Shown: piece by piece, positions 24,938 through 35,965 of the stretch | Numbering within the stretch: the stretch's first letter is position 1 | Layout: each line of letters opens with the position of its first letter | Assembly (NCBI GenBank): GCA_020747015.1 | Contig: JAGTJM010000025.1 | Span: 372,001 to 436,000 of the forward strand | Reading direction: 5' to 3' | Length of the DNA: 64,000 nucleotides | Source: Pyrenochaeta sp. MPI-SDFR-AT-0127 | Lineage: Eukaryota > Ascomycota > Dothideomycetes > Pleosporales > Cucurbitariaceae | Made by a program: the position numbers and the translations under genes | The notes under the pieces: model-generated | Told to the model about the DNA's origin: nothing | Seen by the model: the letters and a program-made list of their open reading frames with translations, nothing else | Database searches by the model: none

Positions 24938-25896
24938 TCAATCCTCCCCGGAGCTGTAGTGCCACCCAGGTGCCGAGATGGGGAAAATCCTCGAAGGGTC
25001 GAACTCGCGCTTGAACGTGTCCAGATCCGACAAACAGCCCTTGGACGGCGGTCCGACCATGCTGCTGTCGATCGCGAATACGATGTCTTGGAAAGATCCG
25101 TGAAACTCTTCCTCTTCGAACAGAAGCTTCCTCCAGATGCGCGCTACTTCTGCAGCCGGGTTACGGAAGATGGGCCCTAGGCCGAAGGCGCCCAGGACAA
25201 GGGTCCGATGGCCGCAATACGAGGCGATTCGGAGGACGGCTCTCATCTTCTCCTTCATCAGCTCCTTCTCTTGTGCAAACGAGTATTTTGTGCCCGTTTC
25301 ATCCAGCTTCGGTCTCCGCACTGGTGCGACCGATATCACAGGAAGCGATGCGATGTCATTAAACGTTGCGTAGTCCTGGTCTGGGCCTCCGCGAAAAACA
25401 ACTGTGGGTCATTAGCAAGGTCCTTGCAACCAACGTGTCTCAACATACAAACTTCGGGTGAGTAGATCCCGCCTCTTTGAGGTATTGGGTAGAAGTTTTC
25501 CTCTCGGCCCAGTTGTGCATTCCAAGGCATGGTGAGCGCATGGACGAGGTTGCTCCTCCTCGCGAAGCACTCCTCTGGTGCCATCAATCCTGACTCCCAA
25601 TCGCCACCTGCACGCTTCTCGTTGGCTACATTGACCACTGGTATTCGCTTGCAGTTTGGGTCTGCACTAACTGCGCTTTGGTACCAGCCCAAAGCGTAGT
25701 TTACCGGGTCACCTTCCATGACTGCAACTCTTGTTCGCTGTGAGGATCTCTTGTTCACATTGATTCGTATTTGTGCTGCATCTGGGTATAGGTAGGAGGT
25801 TTTGGCGTCCTTGATGCAGTTCTTCCAAATGTAGGGCATCCACACTCTTTTCGCTTCGGCAGCTATTTCGGATGGTTTTGGTCTTGATTGGGGCAT
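24938..25896 (-). CDS. Microbial-type PARG (poly(ADP-ribose) glycohydrolase-like) domain protein
   Basis: Two exons on the minus strand, 25896-25449 and 25401-24938, separated by a 47-nt intron (GTATGT...CCACAG), give 303 residues. The centre carries the family signature VVNVANEKRAGGDWESGLMA, then EECFARRSNL. After the junction come VFRGGPDQDY and ISVAPVRRP, with the C-terminal Gly-rich strand LVLGAFGLGPIFRNP. This arrangement matches the TIGR02452/PARG_cat family, whose fold is macrodomain-like and which removes ADP-ribose. In this family catalysis usually involves a Gly-Gly/Glu-Glu loop; the GGDWESG...EE segment is the likely counterpart. Whether it acts on proteins, DNA or free ADP-ribose cannot be told. 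The ATG at 25896 lies about 11 bp below a trinucleotide repeat. Confidence 0.85.
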
Positions 25897-25907
25897 GGTG
25901 GCAGGTG

Positions 25908-25945
25908 GCAGCAGTAGCAGCGGCAGCAGCAGCAGCAGCAGCAGC
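25908..25945. repeat. (GCA)n trinucleotide microsatellite in the PARG-like 5' leader
   Basis: Imperfect GCA/GCG/GTA units become seven uninterrupted GCA units at the far end. It sits immediately upstream of the minus-strand ATG at 25896, so it would be transcribed as a GCU-rich leader. Such tracts are length-variable. Confidence 0.75.
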
Positions 25946-26857
25946 GAGAGTGGTTGTAAGAAAGCAAGTCAATTGAGTGGAATACAATACATATAACAAT
26001 GTAAAACGAGGCCGAGGAGCAAGGAGGGAGCAAATCGACGACACGTTTGTGACCTGGGACCCCGGCCGGCAAAAGGGCAATATATCATCTGCTCAAGCAA
26101 TCAAGGGTAGCTGATAATGCAGCTAAGTCATAGACTCGATTCGAGCCGCATTGGCTAGCATCGCTCATATTTTGTGCGCCAACTACAGAAGCGGATCCTC
26201 TGTATGGTTTAGGCTCTCCCGTGCTTGATACAGGGTTCACACTACAGACGGGTGGCATCCCCCCCAAGCATAATGCGGGCCACAGGCTTTAAGTCGTGAC
26301 CACAGGCAAATTAGGGTAGGCACAGGATTTGAGAAACCTGGAAGCTGCCGCGCCCAGTAATTGTGGCTTCATGTCCTGGTCTGTGGAGGGCAGCTGCTAA
26401 ACGTATAAGCTAGCCAGGCACCTGAAGCCACAGATCGTGTTGGGATCATATTGACTTTCGGGGTAGGGGTGTGCCGAGATCGATCGTACATGGAGAGGCA
26501 ATCTGCACATTGCCCAATGCAGCTCGACAAGATCTGGCTGCGACTGGGACTATTGTGACAATGACAGCTGCGAACAACCCAGATCCTGCACGAGATAGCG
26601 CTGCAGTAGTAGCGTCGGCAGTACCATCCGGGATGCAGGGTAGATGCACTGGTCCTGAGAGCGGATGGATGGCTGTCCTACGAGTGACTTTGCCTCACCG
26701 CTAGTGAAGTGACACATTAACGACGCCCACGTAGCGAGCAAGTCCGCCTGAGCCACCGAATCAACGGGTCGCTGCCTCGAAAAGCGTTTGTCTGCACGAT
26801 GGAGGCCCAAAACAAAAGTGGTAGTCTAGATCTGTGGCGCTCGTGTCGATGTGCTTT

Positions 26858-27130
26858 TTAGTGTTTGGAGGGGTCACCAGATTGCCATAGCCAATGGCAT
26901 CTTGCCGCAGCACCAAGACAGAGCGTAACCAGGCAAAGCAGGTCTTGCGCCACGGACGCGGAATCTTGTTCCCTTTCATGGGCAACCCTTGGAGAAATCC
27001 CAAGTGTTTCAGCAAGGGCTTGCTGTAATGTGGTTGACAAGTAGACTTGAAAGGCGGCCTGTGAACCCTCAACTAGTCTGTGGCCCGAGCTCCCAATGTG
27101 CTTTTCGAAGAAGCCTTCGACGACATCCAT
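26858..27130 (-). CDS. Possible small ORF, 90 residues, unknown
   Basis: The frame starts with an ATG in a strong context (ACCATGG) at 27130 and reads MDVVEGFFEKHIGSSGHRL, then a helical-looking Gln/Ala/Leu-rich stretch with two cysteines near the end. No family is recognised. Against it: only 66 bp separate it from the divergent AsnRS start, and it could simply be promoter DNA. Transcript evidence would decide. Confidence 0.25.
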   Translation of the reverse strand: MDVVEGFFEKHIGSSGHRLVEGSQAAFQVYLSTTLQQALAETLGISPRVAHEREQDSASVAQDLLCLVTLCLGAAARCHWLWQSGDPSKH

Positions 27131-27196
27131 GGTAACCCGTCTCACGCTCCACCGCACGACTTTCAAGTGGCTAATTTATGCCTGCTGTTCGCGTAA

Positions 27197-28947
27197 ATGA
27201 GCTGGCTGTTGTCTATTCGGAGGAGCAAAGTCCGCCCCCGATCCCTTTTCCCGTCTTGTGGAACGGCTTCCCCTTACACATCCGCATTTTCTCCATGTCG
27301 TCCGCGCTGCAGTTCAACCTTCTGCCCGACTAGTATAGCAGAGCTACTAAGACCTTCTCCACTCTCGTCATCCTCGCAGCGCAGTCCACCTGACGGGGAG
27401 ACGCTGACGATCAATGGCTACGTTCGGACAGTCCGAAAGCAAAAGCGCATCGCCTTTGCTGCGATAGGAGATGGCTCGACTTTGCAGACAGTACAGGCTG
27501 TCTTGGCCCCTCAGCTTGCAGAAGGGTCAGTCGAATCGCTTGAAACTCCTCCAGAGCTAGCTGACGTGTCGGTCGATCAGGCTCTCAACCGGCGTTGCTG
27601 TTAACCTCACCGGAAAATGGACACCCTCACCGGGCCAAGAGCAATCTCATGAGCTACAGGTAGAACGTGTTCAAATATTAGGGGAGAATGACGCTACAGT
27701 AAGTTAATTATGTCAAGTATGTGCAATCGCTTTCAGACCCCTGATCTTGTGTCACTTGAATGCAGACATACCCAATTCAAAAGAAATATCAGACACCGGA
27801 ATTCCTTCGCACTCTTCCCCATTTGCGCAGTCGACTGCCATTCAACTCTTTAATTCTGCGGCTGAGGTCTCTAGTCACTGCCCAAGTGACCAGCTACTTC
27901 GCCAAGCATGATTTCGTCCAATGCCACCCACCAATCATCACATCATCCGATTGTGAGGGTGCAGGAGAAGTGTTTACTATTTCGCCTGAAGCGCCCTCCA
28001 CAGGGAATCCCGGGACTACAGATCAAGCCAAACGGCGCGAAGAATTGTTCTTCGACTCTCCCAAGTACTTGACAGTATCAAGCCAGCTCCACTTGGAGGC
28101 TTTGGCACAGTCTGTAAACAAGGTATGGACTTTGTCTCCAACTTTCCGGGCCGAAAAGAGCGACACAGCTCGTCATCTTAGCGAGTTCTACATGTTGGAA
28201 GCAGAGCTAGCATTCGTGGATCATGTGAAAGACGTCATGGATGTTGTGGAAGACATGTTGCGTGCCATTGCAACGAACTTACAATCTTCAACTCTAGGCA
28301 AAGAACTTCTTGAGTCTCGAGCACAGGACCAGGAACAGGAAGGTACTTCCGTGTCACACAGTACACTTGCACGGAGGTGGCAAGGACTCATAGATGGACC
28401 GTGGCCGCGAATCACCTACCAAGATGCGATTCGACACCTCGAAAACGCAGTGACTGAAGGCAAGGCACAATTTGAGTTTGCACCTGATCACAAAGATGGT
28501 CTTCAGACGGAACACGAGCGATACTTGGCTGAGAGTGTTGGACGTGGTGGGCCAATCTTCGTGACTGACTATCCACGTAACATCAAGCCATTCTACATGG
28601 CGCCGTCGATTGACTCGACGACGGGAGAACAGGCTGCATCAACTGTCGCGTGCTTCGATCTACTCGTGCCAGAGATATGCGAACTAGTTGGAGGCTCCAT
28701 GCGTGAACATCGACTGCCTGAGCTTCTGAAGTCCATGGAGCAGCATAGTCTCCGACTACCCACCGAGGCCAATGCAGAGGCGACGGAAGGGTCTCTACAG
28801 TGGTATGTGGACCTTCGACGATATGGCAGTGTGCCACACGGAGGCTTTGGGCTCGGATTTGACCGTCTTCTATGTTACCTCTCTGGCGTCTCAAACATCA
28901 GAGACGTAGTCAGCTTCCCTCGGTGGTATAAGCGGTGCGACTGTTGA
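27197..28947 (+). CDS. SLM5: Asparaginyl-tRNA synthetase, mitochondrial
   Basis: Three exons, 27197-27525, 27581-27698 and 27766-28947, give 542 residues. The N-terminus is Ser/Arg-rich without acidic residues, as expected for a mitochondrial presequence. An OB-fold anticodon-binding domain follows (INGYVRTVRKQKRIAFAAIGD), then the class II catalytic core. Motif 2 is FRAEKSDTARHLSEFYMLEAE; motif 3 is GFGLGFDRLLCYLSG with the end FPRWYKR. The TYPIQKK element before the core is typical of AsnRS. The enzyme charges mitochondrial tRNA-Asn. For the second intron an earlier AG (about 27736) exists, but the acceptor at 27765 keeps the conserved frame. Confidence 0.92.
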
Positions 28948-29810
28948 CGCATAAGCCCCCAGCTACCCGGATGACGTTAACGCCGGTCTTTCTAGCGCTG
29001 TGACATGTTCTTTCGGATAGAGGGGAGACTTTCACTCATTGCGGGGCAAGTAGATATGGCATTCATTGCACCTGTAAGATAGCGATGCGGCTGTACAATT
29101 TGTTTCTTTGCACGGTGTAAAACCCCTCAACTGCAATGAATCTGGGTCAGGGCGGTGAAGCTCACTGCACGTACAGGGATCATCTAGCCCTTTCTCGTAA
29201 TGCCTGCATCAAAACGCGCTCAAAATGTCACCAGACGTACTGAGGATTTTGTGGTGGCCTTCTGTTGCGGGCGGAGATGATCTTATCAGATCCTTTTTGC
29301 CAAATCCGTGCGTGCATCCCACTCATAACCGAAAGGTACTTTCTCCGAGTCCAGCTGGAATGATGTAGCATGTCTCCGCGGCAGTGGGCAAAATCGGGCC
29401 TTGAATGCTGTGAATAATCAGTGTTGGGAACCCGCAGCGATGCTTATCTGGATGCAGGCGGCATGAGCACACGACTGGGAATTAAGCAGACGGCGATGAC
29501 CAGGACGTAATATACTTTGCCATCTCACCTCCGGCATCGCTGGATCAATACAAGGGCTACATAGAGTGGTCGCTCGGGTTTAGTGTGACGGCGTCTCGGC
29601 GCTCGGTTCAAATCATTTCGCGCCTAGGCCAATATGCTTTGCAAACAAAAGTAACATCGCCAACTTCATTCTTCGCCCATTGCCTGTCCATCGCAATTGC
29701 AGCCTTCACGAGCATCCCTGCAGCTCCAATATACCGCCCCGAGAATAACACACCTTAAATCGCCAAACTGGAAACCGCAGCACCATCGCCTGGTCGTCTT
29801 ATGGCGACCC
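28948..29810. other. Intergenic region, mitoferrin promoter
   Basis: AsnRS 3' flank and mitoferrin upstream region. It holds the SreA-type site at 29283-29291 (annotated separately), a second weaker GATA core (CTTATCTGG) near 29442, and a CCAAT box at about 29629. No gene is seen; the ORF at 29697 has no ATG before 29811 that suits the family. Confidence 0.5.
29283..29291 (-). promoter_or_regulatory. Iron-responsive GATA (SreA/Urbs1-type) site upstream of mitoferrin
   Basis: The plus strand reads TTATCAGAT, the reverse complement of ATCTGATAA. This is a perfect match to ATCWGATAA, the extended GATA motif bound by fungal iron repressors of the SreA family. It lies about 520 bp before the mitoferrin ATG. 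Repression of mitoferrin in iron-replete cells is known for Aspergillus; its operation here is inferred. Confidence 0.6.
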
Positions 29811-31138
29811 ATGACCGGCCGGCAGTACCTCACGAAGAAGAACACGAGTACAGCTCCCTTGCACAACCCCAACTATGGCACACCCGTCGCTGACTTGGAT
29901 ATCAGCTATGAAGCACTACCGCCAAACTTTTCCCTTTCCGCGAACATGCTTGCGGGCGCGTTCGCGGGCATCGCTGTACGCCTCCAAGGTCGCCCCCCTC
30001 CCATGGATGCACAATCACTGACTTGGCGATAGGAACACTCGGTGATGTACCCAGTTGATTTACTCAAGGTGCGTAGCTTTATTCTGGGCCTTTCGATCCC
30101 TATCGAGGATGCGCTGACTCCCGAAAGACCAGGATGCAGATTGTCAATCCGTCGCCGAGCGCCATGTACAGCGGTATATCGAACGCCATGGTCACAATAT
30201 CACGAGCAGAGGGTTTCAGGGCACTATGGAGAGGTCTTTCAAGTGTCGTCATGGGCGCTGGTAGGTCTATGCAGTCTCAATACTCTCCCTAGAAAACGAC
30301 ATTGACAGTGGCCCAGGACCCGCGCATGCTGTCTACTTCGCATCATACGAAGCTACCAAGCACGCTCTTGGAGGAAATGAAGGAGGACACGAGGAGCATC
30401 ATCCACTTGCAGCCGGTACGCACAATGACCCACCTTGCCATATTCTGGAATGTCTCGCTAACCGGGAAAAGCTGCTAGCGGTGCTGCCGCTACTATCTCC
30501 AGCGATGCGCTGATGAACCCTTTTGATGGTAGGTTATGCAACTCGGCCAGCGCGTGCGCATACTGATTATTGCAGTCATTAAGCAGCGCATGCAATTGCA
30601 TGGCTCAATCTATAAGTCTGTGCCGCAATGCGCCCGCGAGGTGTTCCGCACAGAAGGCCTTGCCGCCTTTTATGTCTCCTACCCTACGACGCTATGCATG
30701 ACAGTGCCTTTCACTGCTCTCCAGTTCATGGCATACGAATCAATGTCGAAGGTTATGAACCCAACCGGACGCTACGATCCCTACACCCATTGCTTCGCTG
30801 GAGGAATTGCTGGAGGTTTTGCGGCGGGTCTTACCACGCCCCTCGACGTCATCAAAACATTATTGCAGACGCGTGGAAATGCTACGGATGCGGAGCTCCG
30901 GAACGTTTCGGGTCTATGGCAAGCAGCCAAGATCATCCACCGACGAGAAGGATATAGAGGCTACTTCCGCGGTCTGAAGCCTCGAATCATTACCACAATG
31001 CCCAGTACGGCGATTTGCTGGTACGTATCGCTCTGCCCACAATAGCAAACCACAGCCTAACACGATTACAGGTCCGCCTACGAAATGGCAAAAGCCTTCT
31101 TCATCGCCCGAAGTACCAATGCGTCCACAGCCATATAG
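29811..31138 (+). CDS. MRS4: Mitoferrin, mitochondrial iron carrier (Mrs3/4 family)
   Basis: Seven exons: 29811-29975, 30033-30068, 30128-30260, 30317-30415, 30472-30528, 30576-31020 and 31072-31138 (333 residues, normal for the family). Exon 2 is only 36 nt. The three carrier signatures are YPVDLLKTRMQ, NPFDVIKQRMQ and TPLDVIKTLLQTRG, one per repeat, with six expected membrane helices. The segments GAFAGIAEHSVMYP and GGIAGGFAAGLTTP are diagnostic for Mrs3/4. The protein imports ferrous iron across the inner mitochondrial membrane for haem and Fe-S synthesis. All six junctions are in phase. ATG 29811 is chosen as the first in frame consistent with the family's short N-terminus. An SreA-type site lies upstream. 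Confidence 0.94.
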
Positions 31139-31877
31139 ACAACAACCGCTCGATTTGACATTTCTCAACCGCCTCGATATGCGCAATTACCACTACGTGT
31201 GCATACATAATACGACATATTCGCAGTCCCACGAAGTAGAAAGCGCTGTTGCAATTTTGAGCATTTTTAGAGCAAGGTCAAGCATTCTATGTCGTGTGGA
31301 CCGGACAGAGGCAAAAGTGATCTTGCGACGCTTTCTGTTTCCTTGTATAGTCATAGAGGCTTTCTTTTTGGAAGACCATGTGGCGGCGTATGGGATATCT
31401 TGGTTACTTCTGAGCGCATCATGGTCTGCGCAGCTATACTTGTACCACTAGGGAAATTCAGCGTTGGCGTCTTCCAGCACCCATTGGGCATGTTCGCTCT
31501 TTAGGCCCAAAAGAGGTGCGTAATCGATAAAGAGGGTCCTAGCTTAGCTGCCGAATGCGACCCGCAACATGCACATTGCTCTATCCTTGAGTGAATCTCT
31601 TCTTCCGTGTGCAATTCCTTCTTTTTGAGTATTCTCCGGGGTGCAGGTTTAGAGTGTATGTGGCTGTGTCGAGCAGCCAAACAGCAAACACGCGTCGCGC
31701 CCGGTCGCAGCTCCTCAGCCTTCGACGATGCGAATGGCAGCTACGTCACACACAAGCGCAAACCAAGACCCGTGCAGCAGACTGTCGGACCCTCCAACCA
31801 CAATTCGGTCCTTCACATGAGACGCCGTTTCCCAGCCTACGCTCCGAATGACACGGTAGACTGAATGCTCAGAATTC
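31139..31877. other. Intergenic region, AAA-ATPase promoter
   Basis: Mitoferrin 3' flank and upstream region of the MIT-AAA gene. An MCB core ACGCGT lies at 31690-31695, 183 bp before the ATG, without the adjoining E-box seen at SMC6 and LIG1. No gene is seen. Confidence 0.45.
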
Positions 31878-34415
31878 ATGCTATCTGCCATGCGCGCCAA
31901 CACAACGCAGAAGGCGTACGACGAGGCCTTTCTAGCCTGCTCGACTGCGGTATACTTTGAAGGCCAGGTTGGTGGCCAACGCACCGAGGGAGGCTGTCCA
32001 TGTTGACTTGCACTGACGAGATGTACTACAGAACAACGAGGCAGAAGCTCTTCGTTCATGGAAGACAGCCCTGGACCACATCTACTACCACAATGCCCAT
32101 CGCAACCCCTCCACTTTTCGCCCCACGTCCGAGACTGAGAAGGCACTCATAGAGTCGCTACGGCAGCTGGAACTGCAATGCAAAGAGCGAGTCGACTTGC
32201 TGGAAACGCTCAAACGAAGTCGGCAAGAGTCGAAAGAGAGTCTCTCGTCGTCCGCCTCCAATACAGAAGCTCCCGCCCCACCTCCTCATAGCGTTCCCGT
32301 AAATGCGAATGATATGGATGGATCATCTGCCTGGCTTGGAGGGGGATCAATACCTCCAATGGACTATTCGGACCTTTCGAGGCCCCCGCCGCTCCCATAT
32401 CGTCCTGCCATGGCACCTCGAAAGAGCTCGGGCAGTGGATCCGTACGAGAGAATAATTTGGCACAAACTCGGAGTGCATACACACTATCTCCAGGGACAT
32501 CTGGTGAGAAGAAATCCCGGACACCATCGCCTGAGAAGAAGGGCAGGATGCTGCGGACGTTGAGACCTGGAAGAGAGAGCAGGCCATCTTCATCAAAGCT
32601 CCCTACTTCTCTAAGATCCCGTCCTGACGCTTCAAAGGCGGCTACACAAGCATGGAGTGTCAAAGCCACGTCTACTTCTAGTAGACCCAGTCTGAGTGCA
32701 CCGACCCCACCAACAACATTGCCAAATGCATCGGCATCCGCCCGGTCGTCAATAGACAGGCTAAATGTAGAGAGGCCGAGCATACCTTCCTCACACCAAG
32801 AAACGCCGCAATCACAAGCACCATTCTATTTCCGGGCTGGTGAAGGCTCAGCAGCTACTTCGTATGCTGTTCCGCCCTTGGGTAGCGGAAGCGACTTGCC
32901 ATCAGCAAGGCCGCCACAGACTACTGAGCGAGCAGCCCCCCCGATACCTCGAAAGTCCGTGGATCTGAGCAAGATATCAAGTACTTTCGGAAATGCCACT
33001 ACGTTACCGTCCTATCGCAAGGAATATCCTGCTACTGCACCTGATCCGCGGTCTCTTGCGGCGTCGGCGGCTGCACATTCATACAGTGACTTTGGGGCCG
33101 AAAGGAGTGGGCCTTCATGGGATCCAAGTACGAGGAGACTAGTAACTCAATCAACGAACAACAATGTTAGACCGCAAAAGGCGAGGAGCCGTGAACCCGA
33201 GCCAGTTTCATTAGAAGAAGAAGATGACGAAGTGCTTCAGTCACGCCCACATCCGGTTCGAAAGGGAAGAGCTAGAGGGGATTCGATGCGCGCAGATTTA
33301 CCTCCTACACCTACATCAGATGCGGTTGAATCAGAACAAGAAGCTGAAGAATCAGATGAATGGAAGAAACGCACTGAAGAAATCTTGAAGAATCTTCCTC
33401 GCGGAGTTGATAAACAAGCAGCTCAGCAAATCCTGAACGAGATAGTTATTCAAGGAGATGAAGTGCACTGGGACGACGTGGCAGGTCTAGATATTGCAAA
33501 GTCAGCGCTGAAAGAGACAGTTGTGTACCCGTTCTTGAGACCAGACTTATTCATGGGCCTACGAGAGCCAGCACGAGGAATGCTTCTCTTCGGACCTCCT
33601 GGCACTGGAAAAACGATGCTGGCAAGAGCTGTGGCAACAGAATCAAAGTCCACATTCTTCGCGATCTCCGCGAGCAGTCTCACATCGAAGTTTCTCGGTG
33701 AGTCTGAGAAGCTTGTCCGCGCCCTGTTCCAACTCGCCAAGCTGCTTGCACCGTCCATCATCTTTGTAGACGAAATTGACTCCCTCCTTTCATCACGCTC
33801 CGGGGGCGAGCACGAAGCAACACGTCGTATCAAAACCGAATTCTTGATCCAGTGGTCAGACCTTCAGAAAGCTGCTGCCGGACGGGACTTGAGTGACAAA
33901 GACAAGGAACGGGGAGATGCGAGCCGTGTACTGGTGCTCGCGGCGACGAATTTGCCTTGGGCTATTGACGAAGCGGCGAGACGGAGATTTGTTCGAAGGC
34001 AATACATTCCTCTGCCAGAGGACTGGGTTAGGAAGCAGCAGGTCAAGACACTCTTGAGTCATCAGAAACATGAGCTTAGTGACAGGGATTTGGACCGGTT
34101 GGTCAGGCTTACTGAAGGTATGTTCATATTAGATGCATTCTCTGCCCTACTTTTGGTCCGTGATCTAGGGAGCCATTCACTGATGCTTATGCAGGGTTTT
34201 CCGGCTCCGATATAACAGCGCTTGCGAAGGATGCCGCCATGGGCCCATTGCGGTCACTGGGCGAAAAGCTTTTGTCGATGACCATGGACCAGATTCGACC
34301 TATACAATATCAAGATTTCATAGCCAGCTTACGGACAATCCGACCATCTGTGAGTAAACAGGGTCTAAAGGAGTTCGAAGACTGGGCGCGGGAGTTTGGG
34401 GAAAGGGGAGGATGA
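31878..34415 (+). CDS. MIT-domain AAA ATPase (katanin/spastin/Vps4 clade, Sap1/Yta6-like)
   Basis: Three exons, 31878-31967, 32032-34117 and 34195-34415, give 798 residues. The N-terminus (AYDEAFLACSTAVYFEG and on to about residue 95) looks like a helical MIT domain. About 350 Ser/Pro-rich disordered residues follow. The single AAA module at the C-terminus has Walker A GPPGTGKT (about 551), Walker B IIFVDEIDSLLSSR (about 605), sensor 1 AATNLPWAID and an RRRFVRR arginine-finger region. FSGSDITALAKDAA and the C-terminal helix complete the meiotic-clade AAA fold. Relatives sever microtubules or disassemble ESCRT-III; which applies here is not clear, but the sequence best resembles fungal Sap1/Yta6-like proteins. 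The first exon is inferred from frame and splice signals. Confidence 0.87.
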
Positions 34416-34683
34416 ATGATGAATGAACAGCATACAATTGGCGGCCTTGATCTATCGGTCGTTTAGATTAATAAAGAACTCATCAGGCCTCATCTGAATT
34501 CCTCTTTGCAGTGACATATCTTCACATCTGGTTCAAGTTTGCTGACCTACCTGCCTGAGTCAATAGTTGCTCTTTCCTCGTGAGGTCTCCCTGCAACTCG
34601 GCTGCGTCAACACAACACAGTAATACTAAGCGTCTACATTCGCTCACATTGACCATTCTATATACACCCACCTCACGAGACTT

Positions 34684-35567
34684 ATGGCGCCGCGCAAGAA
34701 GATAGAAGAGAAGGCTACGGCCAACGAGGCCGCTGATATGGTGCTCCACTACCTACGTAAGCCTCTCAAGCCTTTGCTTCAATGCCGTCCAGCCGTCAAA
34801 CCCGCCTTTCGTATACTAAAGACTTTCAGGCAAACAAAACCGCCCATACTCTGCGATTGATGTCTCTGCAAACCTGCATAACAAGGTCACGAAGAGTACG
34901 TTCACTAAGGGCAAAGGTCAATGAATGCTCGGGACTGACAGTAGACAAGCTGCCGCCGCGAAGATTCTCAAAGAACTCCATGAGCAAAAGCACATTGAGG
35001 GACGAGCGGCAGGTGAGAATACTCATCTGTGCTTTTCAATCTCCCCAGAACTTACACCAGTCAGGCAAGCAAATCGTCTACCATGCCCTGCAGGTGAGGC
35101 TGCCCCCCACCCTTCCATTTGAATTTCTCACTGCATCAACCTACTAATGCTCAACCCCCAAGGACGCATCAGACTCGTGCACGCCTGAACAACTCACCGC
35201 CTTCGACTCCCAAATCACCAACCTCCGCACCCAAACTGTCACTCTAGTTGCCTCTGCAAAGACACTCCGCAACACCCTGTCCTCTCTCAACTCCACGCTC
35301 AGCACCGCAGATCTCGTCTCTAGTGTGCAAGCTCTCGATGCTGAGAGGGCGGAGATGCTGGCTAGACTGCAGAGCTTGAGGGCTGGTCAGGCGAAGAAGG
35401 TGACGAGGCAGGAGCGTGAGGGCGTGGAGAAGGAGTGGAAGAGGATGGTTGTGGTGGCGAAGAAGAGGGAGAAGATTGCTGGGGAGATGTGGAGGTTTAT
35501 TGCTGATCAGCTGCCGGACCCGGAGAAGAGGGAGGAGCTTAGGGAGGCGTTTGATCTGGATGGCTAG
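34684..35567 (+). CDS. HOP2: Homologous-pairing protein 2 (Hop2/TBPIP)
   Basis: Five exons, 34684-34756, 34830-34895, 34950-35012, 35065-35093 and 35163-35567, give 211 residues. The N-terminal winged helix is recovered only after splicing: QNRPYSAIDVSANLHNKVTK, then AAAKILKELHEQ, then GKQIVYHALQ. The rest is coiled coil with two leucine-zipper-like halves and a conserved helical end (EMWRFIADQLPDPEK). Hop2 with Mnd1 stimulates Dmc1/Rad51 strand invasion in meiosis. The intron 2 acceptor is the AAG at 34947-34949. Two nearer AGs (34940-34941 and 34943-34944) would break the frame and sit almost on the CTGAC branch site. Four introns in under 0.5 kb is dense. Confidence 0.9.
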
Positions 35568-35965
35568 GCTGTGCTGGGAAGGGAAACGTAGCAGATGCTG
35601 TGAGTGTGGCTTCATGCAAGCAGGGGCTATTGATGACATGAACTGAAACGCACAAGACACAGTGAAGGATATGATTAAAGATTTAATTTCGGTCGATCAA
35701 ATGTCTGATGCCAATGTGCTCCAAAAAAACCCCCCGTGGTGCTAGCGGCAGATGCCTCGATTTCCAACGCCGCGATGGTATCAAGAGACAAAAACAACGA
35801 AAGAATCCTCCTTACTCATGCTCAACAATGGAGAATCCAAGCCACCCCTCCAGAAAAATGAGCAAGACGCCTCTCTAATGCAAATGCACCACAATGCAAT
35901 GCGTTGGAAACTGCAATCGAAGGAATTGCATATGTAATTTAAAAAAAAAAGGACTCCCTTCCCAT
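35568..35965. other. Shared 3' region of convergent HOP2 and ATG22
   Basis: 398 bp between converging genes, with short poly(A) and poly(C) tracts. No gene or structured element is recognised. Confidence 0.45.

Larger units (their letters stand above)
25897..27196. other. Divergent region between PARG-like gene and mitochondrial AsnRS
   Basis: 1.3 kb between divergent genes. It contains the GCA repeat at 25908-25945 and one possible small minus-strand ORF (26858-27130), both annotated separately. The remainder holds short overlapping frames only. Confidence 0.45.

Noticed and set aside
29600..29625. tRNA B-box-like GGTTCAAATC
   Set aside because: No T-stem pairing, A-box or acceptor stem can be built around it.
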